Assembly: GCF_003641205.1 (NCBI RefSeq)
Contig: NZ_CP032762.1
Span: forward strand, 2,480,001 to 2,544,000
Direction of reading: 5' to 3'
Length of the DNA stretch: 64,000 nucleotides
Source of the DNA: Rhodococcus sp. P1Y
Lineage (GTDB): Bacteria; Actinomycetota; Actinomycetes; Mycobacteriales; Mycobacteriaceae
Shown in pieces: positions 26,194 to 35,342 of the stretch; the stretch's first letter is position 1, and each line of letters opens with the position of its first letter. The notes below the pieces were generated by a model. The model saw only the letters and a list, made by a program, of their open reading frames with translations, ran no database searches and was not told the DNA's origin. The position numbers were made by a program, and so were the translations under genes.

Positions 26194-28173
26194 TCACCCC
26201 TGGGGAATCTCCGCATCCCACTCTTGCACGATGAAGTGCGCGGTTCGGCTTGCGTAGGCTTCGATCGACACCATGGGGTTCACGCCAGGCGCAGTGGGTA
26301 GTGCGCTCGCGTCCACGACGTATACCCCAGAACAATCGTGGAGGCGACCACGGCCGTTCACCACCGACGTCGCGGGGTCGGAACCGGTCGAGCAGGAGCC
26401 GCTCTGGTGTGCTGACAACGTCAGGATGTCTGCGGCTTCCAGGCTGCCGAGCGTATCGAGAAATGCATCGAAGTCATCGCCCTGACGCCAGCGAGGGTCG
26501 GACGGTAGAAATGTGAAGATCTCCTTTGCCCCTGAAGCCCGGAGAATGCGGGCGAGTTCCTGATGCGAACGACGGACGACTGCCAAGTCGACTGGATCGT
26601 CCAGACCCCACGTGACGACAGGCATTCCGTCTGCATCGCACTCCACGCGTCCAGAACCGTGATCTCGAACGAAGCCCCAGACTCCGGAGACGTGCTCGAG
26701 GCGCAACTGCTCTCTCTTGTGTTGCTCACCGGAGTGCCATGGTGTGAGACCTGTCCAGAAGCCGAGACCCATGGGAGCGGCTTCCACGACGAATCCGTGT
26801 TTGCCTTCCACGTGCTCGAAGTCATGACTGACACTGGTGAGAATCTGTCCGGCCCAACCCTTCACGACCTCGTCGTACACTCCGCTCACGAAGTACGAGG
26901 GGTGAACGTGCAGGTTGCGACCAACGCTCGGTCCGCCCAGCCCGGAACGGAGCAGCAGGACGGGTGAGGCGAGTGCGCCCGCGGCGACGACGACGATCGG
27001 TGCCTCGACGACTACGTCGCGGTCTCCGTCGGCAGTACTCACAACCGCACGGACGCCGACGGCGCGACCGTCGGCGTGAACGATTTCGCGTACGTCGCAG
27101 TTGGGCAGCAACTCGGCACCCGAGTCGCTGGCATCCTGAAGGAAGGTTTTCATCGTGGATTGTTTGCATCCCACGAGGCAACCGGCATTGCACTCGCCGC
27201 AGAAGCGGTCGTCATCATCTTTGGCGTTGCGTGCAAGGGTGTTTCGGTTGAGACCGGCAGCGTCGAGGCCACGATTGAGAATACGGTTGACGCTGTTGTG
27301 AACGGTATTCGAGGGAACAGCGTTTATCCGCTGCATCACCGTTTCGATGTGGGGGCCGAACTCGTTCGAGGACGCGCCCTCCATGCCTTCCTCGGCCCAT
27401 TCCGCCAGTACGTACTCGGGTGTCTCGAGACATGCCATGGAGTTGACCGTGGTTCCGCCTCCGACAGTCGAGCCGGCCAACAGGCCGACGCTGGCATCGG
27501 TGGACCAGACGAAGCCACCGCCGAGATACAGATTCGGAAACGACAACGCCTCCAATTGCGGCAGATCGGGCTCGTTCCGGTAAGCCCCCTTCTCCAGGAC
27601 GAGTACCTTCATGCCCGCGGCCGCAAGACGTGCCGCAGCAACGCCGCCGCCCGCACCGGAACCTACGACCACCGCGTCGACCTGCATTGTGGTCGACCCG
27701 TGTTCGGATAGCTCGGCCAGTTTCAAAGTCTTCGGAAACTGCACTGCAGTCGGCGGTTCGAGCAGCGGACCGGGGAAGCCGAGTGCCGGCCACGTCAGGT
27801 TCTGCGACGCCTCGTCCGGCGCGGTGTAGAACATTGCCAACACCGTGCTCTGCAGTATCAGAGCGCCAGGACGAGTCGACGGGTCGGCAAGCACCGTCAG
27901 CCATTGCTCGGCGCGGCGGTCCGGGGGGTTGTCCGCGAACGATTCCGACAGACCGTCCAATGCCCGTGCTACGAGGATCTTCACGTGGGGGGCCCAGAGG
28001 GGAAGGACGGAGTCGAGAATCTGGTCGACGGCAAGATCGGAGGCACTCGTGCTCCAAAACACTTGTTCGTCGATCGAAGCCGAATCGGGCGGCGAGATTC
28101 GCGGAACCAAGGTGTCGCAGAGTGCGGCCAAGATACGGCGGTTCCAGGATGGTTGTGCGGAATCGACAGGCAC
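26194..28173 (-). CDS. GMC family FAD oxidoreductase (long-chain alcohol oxidase-like)
   Basis: A 659-residue GMC oxidoreductase. After about 160 helical residues comes the FAD motif VVGSGAGGGVAAARLAAAG, then GSTVGGGTTVNSMACLETP (GMC signature 1 region) and a Cys-rich segment CGECNAGCLVGCKQST. The C-terminus has SAHQSGSCSTGSDP and VDASALPTAPGVNP with the active-site His/Asn region. Length and layout resemble long-chain alcohol oxidases/dehydrogenases rather than cholesterol oxidase. The GTG at 28173 was chosen because AAGGAG lies five bases upstream; the frame extends to 28326. It is divergent from the copper amine oxidase gene, so alcohol and amine oxidation may be co-controlled. Confidence 0.85.
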   Translation of the reverse strand: MPVDSAQPSWNRRILAALCDTLVPRISPPDSASIDEQVFWSTSASDLAVDQILDSVLPLWAPHVKILVARALDGLSESFADNPPDRRAEQWLTVLADPSTRPGALILQSTVLAMFYTAPDEASQNLTWPALGFPGPLLEPPTAVQFPKTLKLAELSEHGSTTMQVDAVVVGSGAGGGVAAARLAAAGMKVLVLEKGAYRNEPDLPQLEALSFPNLYLGGGFVWSTDASVGLLAGSTVGGGTTVNSMACLETPEYVLAEWAEEGMEGASSNEFGPHIETVMQRINAVPSNTVHNSVNRILNRGLDAAGLNRNTLARNAKDDDDRFCGECNAGCLVGCKQSTMKTFLQDASDSGAELLPNCDVREIVHADGRAVGVRAVVSTADGDRDVVVEAPIVVVAAGALASPVLLLRSGLGGPSVGRNLHVHPSYFVSGVYDEVVKGWAGQILTSVSHDFEHVEGKHGFVVEAAPMGLGFWTGLTPWHSGEQHKREQLRLEHVSGVWGFVRDHGSGRVECDADGMPVVTWGLDDPVDLAVVRRSHQELARILRASGAKEIFTFLPSDPRWRQGDDFDAFLDTLGSLEAADILTLSAHQSGSCSTGSDPATSVVNGRGRLHDCSGVYVVDASALPTAPGVNPMVSIEAYASRTAHFIVQEWDAEIPQG

Positions 28174-28506
28174 CAGAACTCCTTTGGGTAAGAATGCGCC
28201 AGTGTTCACCTCAGTTGTCGATCGCAGGTCTCCGCGGTCTCGGTGAGCGAACCACTCGGTGCAGTCCGAGGTAGGCACAATCGGTATGCGTATCGGTGAA
28301 CGAACTCGTGCAGGGTGATCGGACAAATTCCCGCGTTACTGCGTGCGGCGAAGGCCCGTGCGGAGCTCGCGAAAGAGATGCCCGAATGTTTCGAGGACCG
28401 CTGAGCAAAACATAGAGCTGCGCGCTCGACCGCGCGCTGGTTGTGTGTGAAGCACACGCTGGCGAATCAAGATCCCGACCAGACGAATGCTATGAAAGGA
28501 ACACCC
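28174..28506. promoter_or_regulatory. Divergent control region, GMC oxidoreductase / copper amine oxidase
   Basis: A 333-base region holding the promoters of two divergent oxidase genes. Both ribosome sites (AAGGAG at 28179-28184 minus strand; AAGGA at 28496-28500 plus strand) are clear. GCGCGCTCGACCGCGCGC near 28422-28439 is a GC-rich inverted repeat. A short plus-strand frame ending at about 28401 has coding-like composition but no recognisable product. Confidence 0.4.
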
Positions 28507-30444
28507 GTGCGTCATCCCCTCTTCGATTCCCTGACATCCGACGAGTTTCGCCGCGTCGCAGATGTCGTTCGTCGTGAGGCCATCGCGGAAAGGCCGGGGT
28601 TCGCCGCGGTCTACACCGACGAGCCGGACAAGCGACTGCTCCGTGAAGGTCACGAGATCGCACGTCGCGCAAGGGTCTTGCTGGTCGATCGCGCGTCCGG
28701 TGCGACGCACGATGTCGTCGTCGATCTCGATGCCGACGCGGTTGTCTCGTCTTCGGTGATCACCGACGGTGCGGCACCCGTCCTGCTCGAGGAGTTCGAC
28801 CTCGCTCCGGACCTGATCAAACAGGATCCACGTTACGTCGAGGCGCTGGCGCTGCGCGGCATCACCGACATGGACAAGGTTCAGATCGATCCGTGGGGTG
28901 TCGGCAACATGGCTGTCCCCGGTGTGCTCGATTACCCGGTCGACGGTCGACGCCTGGCAGGCTCGGTCTCGTACTACCGCGATTTCGCCGACGACAACGG
29001 GTACGCGCACCCCATCGAAGGTGTCATCGCTGTGGTCGACCTGGTGACGCTGAAGGTGGTCGACGTCCACGACTTCGGCGTGCGGCCGATGAACGTCGAG
29101 CAGGCCAACTACACGGCGGACGCGAACCAGCCGATGCGCTCGGACGTCGCCCCGCTCGTCATCACTCAGCCCGAGGGTGTCGGCTTCAAGATCGACGGCC
29201 GCGAACTCACTTGGCAAAAGTGGCGCTTCCGGATCAACTGGCATCCGCTCGAGGGGCTGGTCCTCCACGCGGTGGAATACCTCGATGGCGACAACTACCG
29301 CTCGGTCTTGCACCGCGCGTCTCTGGGAGAGATGGTCGTGCCCTACGGCGATCCCTCCAAGGAGCACTTCTGGCGCAGCGCATTCGATGCTGGCGAGTTC
29401 GGACTCGGAAAGCTTGCCAACTCGTTGCGACTCGGCTGTGACTGCCTCGGTGAAATCGTTTACCTGGACGCGGAGAACGCCGGCGAGAACGGTGAGCCGA
29501 CCACTATCGAGAACGCGATCTGCATCCACGAAGAGGACGCGGGCATTCTGTGGAAGCACACCGACTGGATGACCGGCAAGGTCGACGTACGTCGCTCACG
29601 CCGCCTGGTCGTCAGCTTCATCGCAACAGTCGGTAACTACCACTACGGCTTTTACTGGAACTTCTACCAGGACGCGTCCATTCAAATGGAGGTCAAGCTG
29701 CTCGGTATCGTGCAGACCCGCTCCGTCGAAGAGGGCGAGACTTCTGCGCACGGCACCCGCATCGCCAAGAACCTCGTGTCCAGCTACCACCAGCATCTGT
29801 TCTCGTTCCGGCTCGATCCCGAAATCGACGGGTGGCAGAACACTGTCGTTCAGAACGATGCCTACGGCGTGCCGGTCGGCCCGGAGAATCCCTACGGCAA
29901 CGCAATCGGTGTCAACCGAACGGTTATCGACCGTGAATTGACCGGAGACGACCACACCAACCCGCAGTCGTCTCGCAGCTGGTCGGTCATGAACACCTCC
30001 AAGCAGAACGCGTGGGGCAATCCGGTCAGTTACAAGTTCCTGCCCGGTTGGTCGTCGGCGACCATGCTGGCGCAGGCTCCGTCACTGATTGCCAAGCGAG
30101 CCGGCTTCGCCACCCGCAACATGTGGGTGACGCCGTACTCGCCCGCAGAAATGCGCCCCTCGGGTGACTTCCCGAACCAGAGCCGGTCCGGTGACGGTCT
30201 TCCCCGTTGGACTGCGGAAAACCGCGCGACCGACAACACGGACGTGGTGCTGTGGCACACCTTGGGAGTGACACACATCCCGCGCGCCGAGGACTGGCCG
30301 GTCATGCCGACCGAGGTCGTGGGATTTCATCTGCTGCCGGTCAACTTCTTCGACGAGAACCCGGCATTGGACGTGCCGGCCTCGTCGACTGCACACGGCG
30401 AGAAAACTGCGGACGACCAGCCGGACGGCCCGTCATGTCACTGA
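28507..30444 (+). CDS. Copper-containing primary amine oxidase
   Basis: A 645-residue copper amine oxidase close in length and spacing to the Arthrobacter phenethylamine oxidase. The catalytic base is Asp294 in FDAGEFGLG, the topaquinone precursor is Tyr378, and copper ligands are His428, His430 (HQHLFS) and His590 (THIPRAED). It oxidises primary amines to aldehydes with release of ammonia and peroxide. The motif around the cofactor reads Asn-Tyr-His-Tyr instead of the usual Asn-Tyr-Asp/Glu-Tyr/Asn. The GTG at 28507 follows AAGGA at six bases; an ATG at 28492 would overlap that site. Its 3' end overlaps a His/Met-rich membrane protein gene. Confidence 0.92.
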   Translation: MRHPLFDSLTSDEFRRVADVVRREAIAERPGFAAVYTDEPDKRLLREGHEIARRARVLLVDRASGATHDVVVDLDADAVVSSSVITDGAAPVLLEEFDLAPDLIKQDPRYVEALALRGITDMDKVQIDPWGVGNMAVPGVLDYPVDGRRLAGSVSYYRDFADDNGYAHPIEGVIAVVDLVTLKVVDVHDFGVRPMNVEQANYTADANQPMRSDVAPLVITQPEGVGFKIDGRELTWQKWRFRINWHPLEGLVLHAVEYLDGDNYRSVLHRASLGEMVVPYGDPSKEHFWRSAFDAGEFGLGKLANSLRLGCDCLGEIVYLDAENAGENGEPTTIENAICIHEEDAGILWKHTDWMTGKVDVRRSRRLVVSFIATVGNYHYGFYWNFYQDASIQMEVKLLGIVQTRSVEEGETSAHGTRIAKNLVSSYHQHLFSFRLDPEIDGWQNTVVQNDAYGVPVGPENPYGNAIGVNRTVIDRELTGDDHTNPQSSRSWSVMNTSKQNAWGNPVSYKFLPGWSSATMLAQAPSLIAKRAGFATRNMWVTPYSPAEMRPSGDFPNQSRSGDGLPRWTAENRATDNTDVVLWHTLGVTHIPRAEDWPVMPTEVVGFHLLPVNFFDENPALDVPASSTAHGEKTADDQPDGPSCH

Positions 30445-31004
30445 CAGCGGGGCCGGCCTCGTCTGTCGTGAACGCGCCGGTAGGACGCGAACGGAGCGAG
30501 AGCAGAACCGATCTCGTCGATACAGCTCTCCCCGCTGTTGCGATTCTGTGCCTTGTGGTGCACGTCGTTCTGCTTGTCGTCACGGGAACGTCGATGCTCG
30601 TCATGGTCGTGCCGATGCTCGTGCTGTCCAGCCTGTGCGTTGCGTTCACGTGCGGGAAGGGCAATAGCCACCGAGTTCGTGATTACGCGGTGACCGCAGG
30701 GTTCGGAGTTGCCATGCTCGCTGCGCACTGGGCTTTGACGTCGGCGTCGCTGGGCCACTCGAACCACATGGCGACTGAGGGTCCTGCAATGGATCACGCG
30801 GCGATGGGTCAGGGCTCGATGGGTCACGGGTCGATGAGTCACGGGACCGTGGGTCACGGGGCGATGGACATGGCAGGCTCCGGCAGTGTCGTGTCCGGAG
30901 GGCAGCTCGAGCTGTTGATGCAGGCCGGGTTGTTCCTCGCAGCTGTTCAGGTCCTGTTGGCAGTGGGCGCAGCGGTGCGTGCATTGCGTACCAGCGGTGA
31001 GTGA
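30435..31004 (+). CDS. Membrane protein with His/Met tandem repeats, candidate copper-handling partner of the amine oxidase
   Basis: A 189-residue protein with hydrophobic segments at about 31-50, 52-72, 86-104 and 158-182. Between the last two lies a segment (about 108-146) very rich in His and Met, built from five-residue units such as MGHGS, MSHGT and VGHGA. His/Met-rich stretches of this type bind copper in CopC, CopA-like and related proteins. The ATG at 30435 lies inside the amine oxidase gene ten bases before its end, so the two are translationally coupled. Delivery of copper for topaquinone formation is a reasonable inference; no family was recognised. Confidence 0.75.
   Translation: MSLTAGPASSVVNAPVGRERSESRTDLVDTALPAVAILCLVVHVVLLVVTGTSMLVMVVPMLVLSSLCVAFTCGKGNSHRVRDYAVTAGFGVAMLAAHWALTSASLGHSNHMATEGPAMDHAAMGQGSMGHGSMSHGTVGHGAMDMAGSGSVVSGGQLELLMQAGLFLAAVQVLLAVGAAVRALRTSGE
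30789..30863 (+). repeat. Five tandem 15-bp units encoding [MV]-x-[HQ]-[GA]-x
   Basis: Five in-frame 15-base units start at 30789, 30804, 30819, 30834 and 30849, each beginning ATG or GTG and containing TCA(C/G) at codon 3. They encode MDHAA, MGQGS, MGHGS, MSHGT and VGHGA. Copy number could vary between strains. Confidence 0.8.
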
Positions 31005-33111
31005 ATTCATCGCCGCGACCGAGCGCGACAGCGGAAACTCCGGCGCCGACGGCGCCGGAGTTTCCGCGTCCGCGGCGACGGCACCGTCGGGTCGGGGACG
31101 TCTCCGGTTGGTCGTGATGCTCGGTGCCCTCACCGCGCTCGGCCCGTTCACCGTCGACATGTACCTGTCGGCTTTTCCGGTCATCGCAACCGAATTCGCC
31201 ATATCGGAGACGGCGGTGCAGTTCACCCTGACCGGCACTCTGATCGGGTTCGCCGTCGGCCAACTGGTGATCGGTCCGATGTCGGACGCGCTCGGTAGGC
31301 GGCGTCCACTGATCGTGGCGTCGCTGCTGCACGTTGCTGCCTCGCTCGGGTGCGTAGTCGCACCGGGGATCGAGGTGCTGGCCGTACTTCGGGTAGTGCA
31401 AGGTTTCGGAGGTGCAGCCGGGGCCGTCCTGGCCATGGCCGTGGTACGAGATCTCTACCAGGGCAACGCGGCTGCGGTCATGATGTCTCGGCTGATGTTG
31501 GTGATGGGTGTGGCCCCGATCCTGGCACCGTCGATCGGCGGCCTGGTCGTCGACCTCTCGACGTGGCGCGTCATCTTCGTGGTTCTCGCAGTTCTGGGGT
31601 TGACGGCTGTCGCGATCGGGGTGTTCGCGATGCCCGAGACATTGCCCCCTGCTGCCCGGCAGCAGAACGGTGCGCGCACCGTACTGCGAAATTATGCCCA
31701 CCTCGGCACGGATCGAGCCTTCGTCTCGATGGTGCTCGTGTGCGGCCTGGGCCGGGTGGTGATGTTCTCGTACATCTCGGCATCGCCGTTCGTCCTGCAA
31801 GGAAGCTTCGGCCTCACACCACAACAGTTCGGAATCGCCTTCGCGGTAGGCGCTGTCGTGTTGATCGGAGCGTCGCAGCTCAACGTCGTCGTCCTTCGTC
31901 GATGGACAACGCGAACCGTTCTGGTCTTCGCGCTGCTGATCGGCGCCGTCGTGGCTGTCGTGTTCGTGATCCTGGCCGCGACAGGTGCCGGAGGGTTGGC
32001 TGGGTTCGCGGTGCCGGTGCTGCTGATGCTGGCCGTGATGGGCTCGGTGCTGCCGAACGCCCCGGCGCAAGCACTGGCCGGCTACGGTTCCGTGGCCGGT
32101 ACTGCGTCGGCCTTGATCGGCGGAGTCCAGTTCGCGTTCGCGGCGGCAGCTGCCCCCGTCGTCGGCCTGCTCGGCAACGATGCCCTCGCAGTGGCATCGA
32201 TGATGGCCTTCGCGGCGTCGGCAGCGTTGGTGCTGGTTCTCGTCGGCACCACGCCATCGTCGAGGACCGCTGAGCGAGACGCGGTTGTTGCCGGTGACGC
32301 CCTCGTGTCCGAAGCTTGCGTCGTGACTGTGAGCCAGAACAACATCGAGGCCGCCGCCGAGCGGCTGACTCACGCTGCGTTCAGCGGCGAGCCCTGTCAA
32401 CCGGTCCGCGACCTGATCGGGAGCGACGACGTGACGGCAGCCTATGCGGTACAGGAAATTCTCAACACTCAGCGCCTGGATTCCGGAGCGGTAGTGGTCG
32501 GCCGAAAGATCGGTTTGACATCGAAAGCTGTTCAGGCGCAATTGGGTGTCGATCGTCCCGACTTCGGAATGCTGTTCGACGACATGGCCTACGGCGCCGA
32601 CTCCGTCATTTCCACCGAACGGGTGTTGCAGCCGCGTGTCGAGGCCGAGATCGCCTTCGTGCTGCGCGAAGACCTGGCCGACGGGCCCCTCGATGCAGAT
32701 CGTGTCAGGCGTGCCACGGACTACGTGGTCGCCGCACTGGAGGTCTGTGGCAGCCGAATCACCAATTGGGACATCAGTTTTGCAGACACCGTGGCCGACA
32801 ATGCGTCGGCAGGCGCGTACGTACTCGGTGAGCGGAAAGTGCCCCTCGGGGATCTGGACCTCACCGAGGTAGCGATGACCATGTCCATCGATGGATCTCA
32901 GGTGTCCGAGGGCACAGGTGCCGCCTGCCTCGGCGATCCGGTTGCGGCCGTGGTGTGGCTGGCGCAGACCGCGAGCGATCTCGGCCGCCCTCTGCGTGCT
33001 GGGCAGGTCGTTCTGTCCGGAGCTCTGGGTCCGATGCGTGCGGTCGCAGCAGGGCAGTCGGTCACGGCAACCCTGAGCGGCCTCGGATCGGTGAGCGCTT
33101 CCTTCCAGTAG
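30997..33111 (+). CDS. MFS transporter (Bcr/CflA type) joined in frame to a 2-keto-4-pentenoate hydratase-like domain
   Basis: One open frame of about 704 codons. Residues about 30-430 are a Bcr/CflA-type drug/metabolite transporter (GALTALGPFTVDMYLSAFP, GPMSDALGRRRPL, the VQGFGGAAGAVLAMAVVRDL segment). Residues about 443-704 are a MhpD/XylJ/CarD-type hydratase (DDVTAAYAVQEILN, VVGRKIGLTSKAVQ, FADTVADNASAGAYVLG, GAACLGDPVAAVVWLA). The hydratase adds water to 2-hydroxypenta-2,4-dienoate after ring cleavage. GTG at 32323 or 32329 is a natural hydratase start, and in the +1 frame TGA at 32324-32326 would overlap it as GTGA. Either a genuine fusion exists, or a small indel has joined two coupled genes. 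Start GTG 30997 overlaps the preceding stop. Confidence 0.8.
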   Translation: MSEFIAATERDSGNSGADGAGVSASAATAPSGRGRLRLVVMLGALTALGPFTVDMYLSAFPVIATEFAISETAVQFTLTGTLIGFAVGQLVIGPMSDALGRRRPLIVASLLHVAASLGCVVAPGIEVLAVLRVVQGFGGAAGAVLAMAVVRDLYQGNAAAVMMSRLMLVMGVAPILAPSIGGLVVDLSTWRVIFVVLAVLGLTAVAIGVFAMPETLPPAARQQNGARTVLRNYAHLGTDRAFVSMVLVCGLGRVVMFSYISASPFVLQGSFGLTPQQFGIAFAVGAVVLIGASQLNVVVLRRWTTRTVLVFALLIGAVVAVVFVILAATGAGGLAGFAVPVLLMLAVMGSVLPNAPAQALAGYGSVAGTASALIGGVQFAFAAAAAPVVGLLGNDALAVASMMAFAASAALVLVLVGTTPSSRTAERDAVVAGDALVSEACVVTVSQNNIEAAAERLTHAAFSGEPCQPVRDLIGSDDVTAAYAVQEILNTQRLDSGAVVVGRKIGLTSKAVQAQLGVDRPDFGMLFDDMAYGADSVISTERVLQPRVEAEIAFVLREDLADGPLDADRVRRATDYVVAALEVCGSRITNWDISFADTVADNASAGAYVLGERKVPLGDLDLTEVAMTMSIDGSQVSEGTGAACLGDPVAAVVWLAQTASDLGRPLRAGQVVLSGALGPMRAVAAGQSVTATLSGLGSVSASFQ

Positions 33112-33191
33112 TAAACCGGGACAACCCTTTTCCGTGTATCGAACTCCGGGAGCGGGTTGCACTCACAACGTGTCACGTCAGAAGGAGAACA

Positions 33192-34716
33192 ATGTCGTCG
33201 ATTCGCCTCTCGGAAACCGCACGCGCGGCTTTCGTCCCCAGTGGGGAGTATCAGCAGTTCATCGGTGGCGACTGGGTCAGTGGCCGCAGCACCTTCGACG
33301 CGATCGACCCCAGTGTCGGTAGTGCCTGGGCTGTCCTGCCGCAGGGAACGGCCGCGGATGCGCAGTCTGCCGTGTCGGCCGCCGTCCGTGCCTTCGGCCA
33401 GTGGCGCAGGACGACGCAGGATCAGCGACAGGCAATCCTGCTGTCGATCGCGGATCGCTTCGAGTCCGACGGCGAACGGTTCGGCGCCTTGCTGGCGACC
33501 GAGAACGGACGACCGGTCCGCGAAGCAGGTATTGCCGACATCCCTACGGTAGCAGCAATTTTCAGATTCTACGCCGGCGTCATCCGCGCCTTCAACGGCG
33601 AGCAGATTCCGCTGGCGAACGCCGATACCCTGCTCTACACCAAGCGTGAACCCCTCGGCGTGGTCGCGGCGATCATCTCGTGGAATTCGCCGTTGATCAC
33701 CTTCGCCAACAAGGTGGCACCCGCACTCGCCGCCGGCAACACCGTGGTCGTCAAGCCCTCGGAGTACGCGTCTGCGAGCATTCTCGCAGTTCACCCGGTT
33801 GATCGGGGACCTACTGCCGGCGGGTGTGTTGAACATCGTGACCGGTCTCGGCCCCGAGACCGGAGCGGCGTTGGTCTCGCACCCCGATGTAGCCAAGATC
33901 ACGTTCACCGGCGGACCGGAAACCGCGCGAGCAATTCTCGGATCTGCGGCCCGCACATTGCGGCCGAGTTTGATGGAGCTCGGCGGTAAGGGGCCGATGA
34001 TCGTCGCTGCCGACGCAGACCTCGACCTCGCGGTTCAAGACGCGCTCATGGGGATCTATCTTGCGAACGGACAGGCCTGCATCGCGGCCTCACGTCTTCT
34101 TCTGCACGACGAGATTCACGACGAATTCGTCGAGCGGTTCGCTGCCGTGGCACGGAAGATCAAGGTGGGCGATGCGACGGATCCGAGCAGCGAGATGGGG
34201 CCGCTCGTGTCGAGTCGTCAACTCGAACTGGTCAGCGGGCACGTAGAACGGGCGCGCGCGGAGGGGGTCTCCGTAGTCGTCGGAGACGAACCTCTGGACC
34301 TCGACGACTCCCTGCGCGGCGGTTTCTATCATCGGCCGGTCCTGCTGGCCGACCCGAAGGGCCAGGCCACGATCGTGCGAACCGAGGTTTTCGGTCCGGT
34401 CACCGTCGCGGAACGATACCGAACCGACGAGGAAGCGATTGCCCGCGCAAACGCATCGCCGTACGGCTTGGCGGCCGGAGTGTGGACACAGAACCTGCGC
34501 CGCGCACACCAGTTCGCAGATCAATTGGACGCAGGAATCGTGTGGGTGAACCGATGGTTCGATCTGCCGCCCGGGATGCCGATGGGCGGCCGGGGTGACA
34601 GTGGGTTCGGACGTGAGTTGTCGTTCGAGACGCTGCGTGAGTACTCCGCAGTCAAGTCGGTCAACATCGATCTCGGAGGCGATCGGCCACCGCTGTGGGG
34701 ATTGGCCGGGCAGTAG
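33192..34716 (+). pseudogene. Aldehyde dehydrogenase gene interrupted by a single-base insertion
   Basis: The two halves of one aldehyde dehydrogenase of about 507 residues lie in different frames. The first runs from the ATG at 33192 (AAGGAG upstream) through IISWNSPLITFANKVAP and VVVKPSEYASASIL; the second has FTRLIGDLLPAGVLNIVTG, LMELGGKGPMIV with the base glutamate, and the catalytic NGQACIAASR. Removing the C at 33787 restores SILEFTRLIG exactly. Without correction the product ends in unrelated sequence after about 200 residues and lacks the active site. It follows the hydratase and would oxidise an aldehyde from ring-cleavage products. A sequencing error cannot be excluded. Confidence 0.85.
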
Positions 34717-34751
34717 CGACGCGGTCGTCGGTGGCGTGATTTGCTGTGGGT

Positions 34752-35342
34752 ATGAACGTTGCCGACGACTCGACGGAACATGAATCCGATCAGTCCACCA
34801 GAGATCGTCTGCTGGATGCAGCCATCGATATCGCCGGCGAGACGGGTGTGCAGGCTGTCACCTACCGAGCAGTGGCAGCCCGTGTCGGTATGGCGCACGG
34901 ATTGGTCCGGCATCATTTCGGCACCCGAGAGCAGTTGCTGATCGAGGCATTTCGTCGCGCGGCGACGCAGGATTCGGACGAAGTAGGACTGGAGGCGAAC
35001 TCGATCGACGAGTTCGCCTCCAATCTTGTTCCAACATTGAATACTTCGCGTAAACGCCAGTTGCTTCAATACGACGAGACCACTCAGGCCGTCCGCGGTA
35101 ACCTACCGATCGAAAATGTCCGTGGGCTGTACCGGAGATACGCGGCTCAAGTCCGAAACACGCTCGACAATGCCGGCGTGCCCGACCCCGACGGCAGCAT
35201 CTCCGAGCTGGTGTTCTCGGCGCTGGATGGACTGGTGATGCAGCATATGGTGTTCTCCGACGACGCCAGAACCTCGCAGCTGCTGGAGCAGCTGCGAGAG
35301 GTCCTCAGACGCCTGGCGACGAGCCGATCGATCAGTGATTAG
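34752..35342 (+). CDS. TetR family transcriptional regulator
   Basis: A 196-residue TetR protein. The N-terminal helix-turn-helix is RDRLLDAAIDIAGETGVQAV followed by TYRAVAARVGMAHGLVRHHF, about residues 18-60. The effector domain is typical and ends with LEQLREVLRRL. ATG at 34752 or GTG at 34746 are both possible; no ribosome site is clear. It follows the aldehyde dehydrogenase by 35 bases, and its 3' end overlaps that of the convergent ferredoxin gene by 11 bases. It may control the aromatic operons on either side. Confidence 0.85.
   Translation: MNVADDSTEHESDQSTRDRLLDAAIDIAGETGVQAVTYRAVAARVGMAHGLVRHHFGTREQLLIEAFRRAATQDSDEVGLEANSIDEFASNLVPTLNTSRKRQLLQYDETTQAVRGNLPIENVRGLYRRYAAQVRNTLDNAGVPDPDGSISELVFSALDGLVMQHMVFSDDARTSQLLEQLREVLRRLATSRSISD

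Noticed and set aside
28310-28401. Short plus-strand frame ending LAKEMPECFEDR before the amine oxidase
   Set aside because: Composition looks coding-like and may be a gene relic, but at about 30 codons with no recognisable family I could not support it.
28336-29559. 407-codon minus-strand frame opposite the copper amine oxidase
   Set aside because: Low-complexity Asp/Arg/Val-rich composition with no motif; the plus strand has all catalytic residues of the amine oxidase.
30789-30863. Tandem 15-bp repeats considered as a CRISPR-like or regulatory repeat array
   Set aside because: The units are contiguous, in frame and encode a His/Met repeat; there are no spacers.
30646-33162. 838-codon frame on the minus strand opposite the MFS/hydratase gene
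   Set aside because: Its translation is His/Arg/Gln/Asp-rich without any domain, and the plus strand encodes clear transporter and hydratase domains. It is a shadow due to strong third-position G+C bias.
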